Shown one piece after another: positions 59,732 through 64,000 of a stretch of 64,000 nucleotides of DNA. A program made the translations under genes and the position numbers. Each line of letters starts with the position of its first letter. Position 1 is the stretch's first letter. Under the pieces are notes generated by a model, which was not told the origin of the DNA, ran no database searches, and worked only from the letters and a program-made list of their open reading frames with translations. Source of the stretch: Halpernia humi. GTDB taxonomy: Bacteria; Bacteroidota; Bacteroidia; Flavobacteriales; Weeksellaceae. The stretch lies in contig NZ_FNUS01000005.1 of the NCBI RefSeq assembly GCF_900108025.1, forward strand, positions 1 to 64,000, written 5' to 3'.

Positions 59732-61054
59732 TTAGAGGGGTCGAAGCTGCTTCGAAAGGCAACACGGGCAGGCTATATACGAGCTAAACGCGCTGCCGCC
59801 ACGCACAATACGGCGAACTCCGTTTGTTGCACCTCTAGGGTTGGTTTGTGCAGTGGCGCGATAAGAACCCGACCAATCGTTACACCATTCCCATACGTTG
59901 CCACTCATATCGTAAATGCCTAGTTCGTTTGGTTTATTTATTGCTACCGTAATTGTATTGTATCCTCCACTACCATCAATGTCAAACTCGCCGACTTCAA
60001 CCAAATCATTACTGCCGCTGTATTCATAGCCTTTGCTTTTATTGCCTCCACGAGCTGCAAATTCCCATTCGGCTTCGGTGGGCAATCGGTAGTCGGCATC
60101 CATTTTTTCGGATAGCCAGTTGCAATAGGCTACAGCATCTTGCCAAGATACGTTTACAATCGGGTGGCTGTCATCCCAGCCCCAAGATGGTTCTTCGGGC
60201 ATGCTGCGGCCTGTGGCGTTGCAAAACACTTTCCATTGGGCTACCGTGGTTTCGGTTTTGGCTATTTTAAAGGTTTTTAGCGTTACTTGGTGGGTGGGTT
60301 TCTCATGTTCGTCGCTATATTCGTCGCCATCTCCGTGTTCATCGCCCATAGTAAATGTGCCACCTTCTACGGTTACCATTTCGGGATAAGTGGCTTGTTG
60401 CAAATTGTTTTCTGCAACCGCTTCTTTTATTTGATAGCCTTCTACACGCATATTATCAAAAGCAGCCCGTTGACCTTTGCCCGAATACAAAGCAATTTGT
60501 TCACCTGTAATTGGTTCTGGAAGGGTTACTGTATTTACCAATTGATAATTGATGTAGAGAAAAGCTTTCTTGTTTTGTATCTTTATTTTTAATTTATTAT
60601 CTACATTATTGCCTTTTAAAATATTTTTTGAAGCTGTGAATGGAATAATATATTTTACTGCATTATCTTTAAAATAGCCAAAAGCATAAGTGCCATCGGG
60701 TTGTATCACAAAACGATAAGAAATACCATCGGTTGCAAAATTTCCCAGTACGAAGCCAACGCCAATACCAGGACTATTTCCTTCTAACACATTTACGGTA
60801 AGTTCTACATTTAAATCATACCACTGGATTTTTTTGAAAGTTCTTATAACTGCCCATCCTCCTTTGCCTTGTTTATATTCAATAATATAGCGGCCGCTTT
60901 CTTTGTAGTAAAGCTCGTTTCCTGTGGGTACATTGGCCCATTTTATTTTGCTGCCATCAGAAAAATCATCGTAGAAATCTATTTTTGTTGTTTGTGCTTT
61001 TAAATTTAAACTAAAAGCAAAAAAGCAGAAGATAAATGTGATAAAATTTTTCAT
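59732..61054 (-). CDS. Formylglycine-generating-enzyme-like (SUMF1) protein, C-terminus frameshifted
   Basis: 440 residues with a signal peptide (1-20, NLKAQ). A concanavalin/LamG-like beta domain covers about 22-205, and the FGE-sulfatase domain starts at VEGGTFTMGDE (about 229) with YRLPTEAEWEFAARGG and LGIYDMSGNVWEWCNDW. The reading frame goes wrong after RIVRGGSAFSSYIAC. Removing one G from GGG at 59766-59768 restores the family ending RVAFRSSFDPSKHSQDIGFRVAL, with TAA at 59689-59691. So it is either a real frameshift or a one-base sequence error. The lack of the active-site cysteine pair cannot be judged further. Confidence 0.85.
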   Translation of the reverse strand: MKNFITFIFCFFAFSLNLKAQTTKIDFYDDFSDGSKIKWANVPTGNELYYKESGRYIIEYKQGKGGWAVIRTFKKIQWYDLNVELTVNVLEGNSPGIGVGFVLGNFATDGISYRFVIQPDGTYAFGYFKDNAVKYIIPFTASKNILKGNNVDNKLKIKIQNKKAFLYINYQLVNTVTLPEPITGEQIALYSGKGQRAAFDNMRVEGYQIKEAVAENNLQQATYPEMVTVEGGTFTMGDEHGDGDEYSDEHEKPTHQVTLKTFKIAKTETTVAQWKVFCNATGRSMPEEPSWGWDDSHPIVNVSWQDAVAYCNWLSEKMDADYRLPTEAEWEFAARGGNKSKGYEYSGSNDLVEVGEFDIDGSGGYNTITVAINKPNELGIYDMSGNVWEWCNDWSGSYRATAQTNPRGATNGVRRIVRGGSAFSSYIACPCCLSKQLRPL

Positions 61055-61092
61055 GTTGATTTGTTTTAAATTTTTACAGTATTTAATCTGTA

Positions 61093-62076
61093 TTAATTAG
61101 GATACCAAGCTAGCATTTCGATTTTATAGCCTGCATCTTTTAAAAGTTCTACTAATTTTTTACCAAAGGCTTTATTGTCATTTAAGGAAATAAAAGTTGC
61201 AAATTCTGATGATAAATAGGGTTCACTTTTTTCCAGCAAGGTACCATCATTGCTAAAGTCTGTAGTTGTAGATGTGACATCGTCCTCACCAAAAGTATAG
61301 AAATGAACAGAATAGTCTTTACCGATTGACTTCAAATTTTTTAGTGCAACTTCTTGTTTTTGAATTGAATAAATGCCTTTCACTTTACAATCTGAATTTG
61401 AAGGATAACAATTATTTGGATATAATTCTTTTATCGCAAAACTTAAAATACCATTCTCATCTATTTTAAATTTTTGTGCTACACTTCTTTCTTTTTTCTT
61501 ATCAGAAGCAATTTGCTTCTCTAATTCCGCATTTAAAAGATCTTCTATATCTTTATTTTTTTTCTTTTTATTTGCTTGATCTGCTATATAATCAAAAAGC
61601 GAATTGTCCCCCGTATCTTCAAAACCACCTTGCATTGTTGCAATAAAAGCATCACTATTTTTTAATTCATTAAGCCATTTTAAAATCTCTTTAGCATCTG
61701 TTTCATTTTTGAATGCACTAAATGCCAAGACTTTTTTTCCATTCTCATTTTGTTTGCTAATGCAAATAATTTGGTAATCTGTGGGAGATTGCTTAATGTA
61801 ATCCCAGCTGTAAAAACCAACTAGTGATTTTGGATTGGTATCACTTTTAATCTTTTTTCTTAAATCTATTTTCAGGTTCGAACCTCCAATTTGCTTTAAT
61901 ATACCTTGATCGGATACCGATATTTTTGACGTCATATTTTTGCTACAACAAGCTATTTTTTTGTTGATTAAGTTTACTGTTTCTTTTAAGCCATTGTTAC
62001 TTACATTTGTTTTTTGAGCAAATGACATTAGCAAACAAAGGTTGATAAAAACTAAGGTGGAATATATTTTTTTCAT
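61093..62076 (-). CDS. Exported protein of unknown function
   Basis: 327 residues with a signal peptide (1-20, LLMSFAQ). No family recognised. Visible features: a CC pair in KKIACCSKNM near 43, a Lys-rich stretch KKKKNKDIEDLLNAELEKQIASDKKKE (about 170-196) that may be helical, and a C-terminal part with ISLNDNKAFGKKLVELLKDAGYKIEMLAW. It lies 38 bases upstream of the FGE-like gene on the same strand and belongs to the right-hand run of secreted proteins. Confidence 0.65.
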   Translation of the reverse strand: MKKIYSTLVFINLCLLMSFAQKTNVSNNGLKETVNLINKKIACCSKNMTSKISVSDQGILKQIGGSNLKIDLRKKIKSDTNPKSLVGFYSWDYIKQSPTDYQIICISKQNENGKKVLAFSAFKNETDAKEILKWLNELKNSDAFIATMQGGFEDTGDNSLFDYIADQANKKKKNKDIEDLLNAELEKQIASDKKKERSVAQKFKIDENGILSFAIKELYPNNCYPSNSDCKVKGIYSIQKQEVALKNLKSIGKDYSVHFYTFGEDDVTSTTTDFSNDGTLLEKSEPYLSSEFATFISLNDNKAFGKKLVELLKDAGYKIEMLAWYPN

Positions 62077-62223
62077 AAAAAGCTTGTTTTTTAGTTAATA
62101 TTTTTTAGTTTATTTGAAAGGATATTGTTTTAGATTTTTTATAAATAATTTATAGTTTTTCTACTTTAAATTGATAATTCAAATATAATTAAGAATTATT
62201 TTGACCATAACTTAATTTCTTTA

Positions 62224-62658
62224 TTATTCGAAGTCTTCATCTTTTAAAACTACTTTAATTAAGGTGTAGGGTTTGATATTTTTAATCATTAAATCATATA
62301 CTTTTTTAATAGATTCATAGTCATTTGAAAGTTTTGTACCATTAAAAGTATTATATCCTGAGTTATCTGGAATTATGACATTAATGGTTTGTAACTCGGG
62401 GTTTTTTGCTTTTATGGCATCAATAAACAATTGCATTTTAGGGTTGTCTGGTAGCATTTTTTTGCCATCTGAGTTACACCAAAAAATGTCTCCTTTTATA
62501 ATATTACTCACCACAACAGTTTTATGAAATGAATCAGTACCTGTGATATAGAAATAACCTTTATCTGTACAAGGTAATTGTGCTTTTGTTGTATTAAAAT
62601 TCAAGCAAAAGATTATTAAAAATAAGACACTTGCTAGTTTTGTTATTTTTGTTTTCAT
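62224..62658 (-). CDS. Exported small protein of unknown function
   Basis: 144 residues with a signal peptide (about 1-26, TTKAQ). A mixed alpha/beta domain (GYFYITGTDSFHKTVVVSNIIKGDIFWCN, then LQTINVIIPDNSGYNTFNGTKLSNDYESIKKVYDLM) follows. I do not recognise a family. It lies 16 bases after the zincin-like gene and is very likely in the same operon. Confidence 0.65.
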   Translation of the reverse strand: MKTKITKLASVLFLIIFCLNFNTTKAQLPCTDKGYFYITGTDSFHKTVVVSNIIKGDIFWCNSDGKKMLPDNPKMQLFIDAIKAKNPELQTINVIIPDNSGYNTFNGTKLSNDYESIKKVYDLMIKNIKPYTLIKVVLKDEDFE

Positions 62659-62674
62659 GGGCTTTTATTTGTAT

Positions 62675-63358
62675 TTAAAATTGTCTCACATATTGCACCG
62701 CAGCATTCATCAAAATAGGTAAAGACAAATTTTGACCACTAATATTATATTGTTGTGCTAATAAATAGCCTGCATTTAAGCAAGAAAACCGCTGTTGCGG
62801 TGTTCCATGGAAGTTCGGATTGTTAAAATCATAACTTCCTTTATTGAAAAAAGAGTTTGCAACTTCTTGTATATTTATACTCCCAATTGTATTGGCTCTG
62901 TGATATAAATAAGAACCTGCAATATAATCTGCAAACAATTCTTTATACTTCCCAGTAAGTCCTGTATGGTATTTAAAATCAATAATATGCCCAAATTCAT
63001 GCGCCAAAATTATTGGTACCGAACTACAAGTTCCGGAAGGAGAGTTTAAACATTCATTTTGAACTAGAGAAAAACCAAGCATCACCGTTCCATCCGGAAA
63101 GTTTGGATTTGAAATTTCTGAAGTGGCATAAGCATTCGGCGCACCTTGATCCAACAAATAGAAAAAATTAGGATGTATATTAAAAATATTAACTAAAAGT
63201 TGATATTCTCGTTGGTTGATGGCATCAAATTGTTGATTTCCAGAACTGCTTCTAAGATTGATTGTTGGCAAAGTAGAATTACCAAAATAGCATCCTTGCG
63301 CTGAAACTTTAGTTGAGAAAATTAAACTTGCAACTAAAATAAAAAGTGTTTTTTTCAT
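62675..63358 (-). CDS. Exported zinc-metallopeptidase-like protein (HEFGH)
   Basis: 227 residues with a signal peptide (1-20, KVSAQ). The zinc motif is AHEFGHIIDF (His120, Glu121, His124), and ELFADYIAGSYLY (Glu140, Asp144) has the downstream acidic ligand pattern of gluzincins, as in M48-like and similar families. It may be a secreted or periplasmic protease, or a metal-dependent hydrolase. The substrate is unknown. Neighbours on both sides are small exported proteins of unknown function. Confidence 0.75.
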   Translation of the reverse strand: MKKTLFILVASLIFSTKVSAQGCYFGNSTLPTINLRSSSGNQQFDAINQREYQLLVNIFNIHPNFFYLLDQGAPNAYATSEISNPNFPDGTVMLGFSLVQNECLNSPSGTCSSVPIILAHEFGHIIDFKYHTGLTGKYKELFADYIAGSYLYHRANTIGSINIQEVANSFFNKGSYDFNNPNFHGTPQQRFSCLNAGYLLAQQYNISGQNLSLPILMNAAVQYVRQF

Positions 63359-63389
63359 AATTAATATTTTTTAGGTTGGTCTAACTAAT

Positions 63390-64000
63390 CTATTGTATTG
63401 GTGTAATTTTCTTTGTTTTAAAATTGTATTGTTCTGTTGGCTGGCTTTGACCTCTTTTTTGCAACTCATAAATACCTTTACCTTTATAGGTAACATTTTC
63501 TATCGTTTTATCATTGAGCAGATTCTCGCCTTCCAATGTCATAATATCAGCCCAAGGCTTCCCATTATTGCTTAAAGGTCCATAGTCATTCCCTGGAGAA
63601 TTCCAAGTAAAACGCAGGCAAAAATTTCCATTCTCATCTATTTCATTTCCATAATTAAATCCCACAGCACTCATATCTTTAAGTTTTATATCTTTTAAAA
63701 CTACAACCTGTCCATTTTCAGAATAAAAAACACGACCTGTTGGCTCTTTTACGGGAATTGTCTCATAATTTTTACCATTAAAAAATAGACCATCGCCTCT
63801 CCCATTATAATCTCTAAGCCCATCTATTTTCACCTTATGGTTTTTCGCCAATTCCAAAATTTCTTGATTTTGGGCTGATAATTTTATAGAATGGTTTTCA
63901 TTGGCAGAAACTTTCGACTTAGGTGCCACCAAAACCACTTCATTTTCTTTTTTCTTTTTTAAATACTTTTCTTTAGCCTGTAAAGCTTCCTGTTGCTTTT
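63390..64000 (-). CDS. Partial protein of unknown function, continues past the window edge
   Basis: The frame is open from the edge (64000) to a stop at 63390, about 203 residues; the N-terminus is missing. The first visible part is a Lys/Gln/Glu-rich helix-like stretch (KQQEALQAKEKYLKKKKEN), followed by a domain with GDGLFFNGKNYETIPV, GFNYGNEIDENGNFCLRFTW and a closing YELQKRGQSQPTEQYNFK. No family recognised; it could be the tail of a long membrane sensor or a secreted protein. It lies 31 bases upstream of the zincin-like gene. Confidence 0.6.
   Translation of the reverse strand, partial: KQQEALQAKEKYLKKKKENEVVLVAPKSKVSANENHSIKLSAQNQEILELAKNHKVKIDGLRDYNGRGDGLFFNGKNYETIPVKEPTGRVFYSENGQVVVLKDIKLKDMSAVGFNYGNEIDENGNFCLRFTWNSPGNDYGPLSNNGKPWADIMTLEGENLLNDKTIENVTYKGKGIYELQKRGQSQPTEQYNFKTKKITPIQ

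Noticed and set aside
59633-60592. Several plus-strand open frames at 59.6-60.6 kb
   Set aside because: They are antisense to the FGE-like gene, overlap each other and show no start or family signals.

Overview
The window is AT-rich (about one third G+C by eye) and reads as chromosome of a flavobacterium, most likely of the Chryseobacterium/Weeksellaceae type. The evidence is promoters of the TAnnTTTG form instead of E. coli -10 boxes, no Shine-Dalgarno sequences, a type IX secretion (T9SS) sorting tail, GSCFA, WbqC, DUF5683 and DUF4230 proteins, bactofilin, a large Bacteroidetes-type LepB, and many short hairpin repeats between genes. No phage, insertion sequence, CRISPR array or rRNA operon was seen. 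One tRNA (Asp) is present.

Left part (0.2-17.9 kb): a ClC chloride transporter, tRNA-Asp, thioredoxin and cysteine desulfurase. Then comes a compact four-gene minus-strand cluster (UbiA prenyltransferase, DprE1-like FAD oxidase, DprE2-like SDR, HAD phosphatase) that matches, step for step, the mycobacterial route to polyprenyl-phosphoryl-arabinose. It is followed by an OmpA lipoprotein, a lipocalin-like lipoprotein, a subtilase, and the conserved block parA-parB-DUF5683-dapB-lepB with wbqC nearby, with tonB beside it.

Middle (18-42.2 kb): housekeeping genes on the plus strand (MazG-like pyrophosphatase, M23 peptidase, bactofilin, hpt, adk, obg, RhlE-like helicase, ppc), a secreted multidomain amylase with starch-binding modules and a T9SS tail, a lipoprotein that looks like a truncated hemoglobin, and hemA. 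On the minus strand follow TatD, GSCFA, a polyprenyl diphosphate synthase, a Pit/DUF47 phosphate transporter pair and a DeaD-like helicase.

Right part (42.3-64 kb): a DUF2461 protein, a lipoprotein, a TlpA-like thioredoxin, a GH13 amylase lipoprotein, a small surface-glycan locus (FkbM methyltransferase, flippase, two glycosyltransferases), a toxin-antitoxin pair, polA with a degenerate proofreading site, an alpha/beta hydrolase, a diheme cytochrome c, an aldo/keto reductase remnant, a cold-shock protein, a SOUL protein, and a run of poorly known secreted proteins leaving the window (formylglycine-generating-enzyme-like, zincin-like peptidase, several unknowns).

The least explained signal is a family of four related 84-88 nt leaders. 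They sit directly upstream of four unrelated genes (subtilase, lipoprotein, GH13 amylase, ParE/RelE-type toxin), all in the same orientation, with exactly 23 nt between a conserved GACC and the start codon, which is always in CATATG. Other repeat structure includes an inverted pair of about 240 bp repeats 27.6 kb apart, a 163-bp-period tandem duplication carrying promoter-like boxes and CTCC/GGAG hairpins, and a threefold CTTTGTCAAAG hairpin array.
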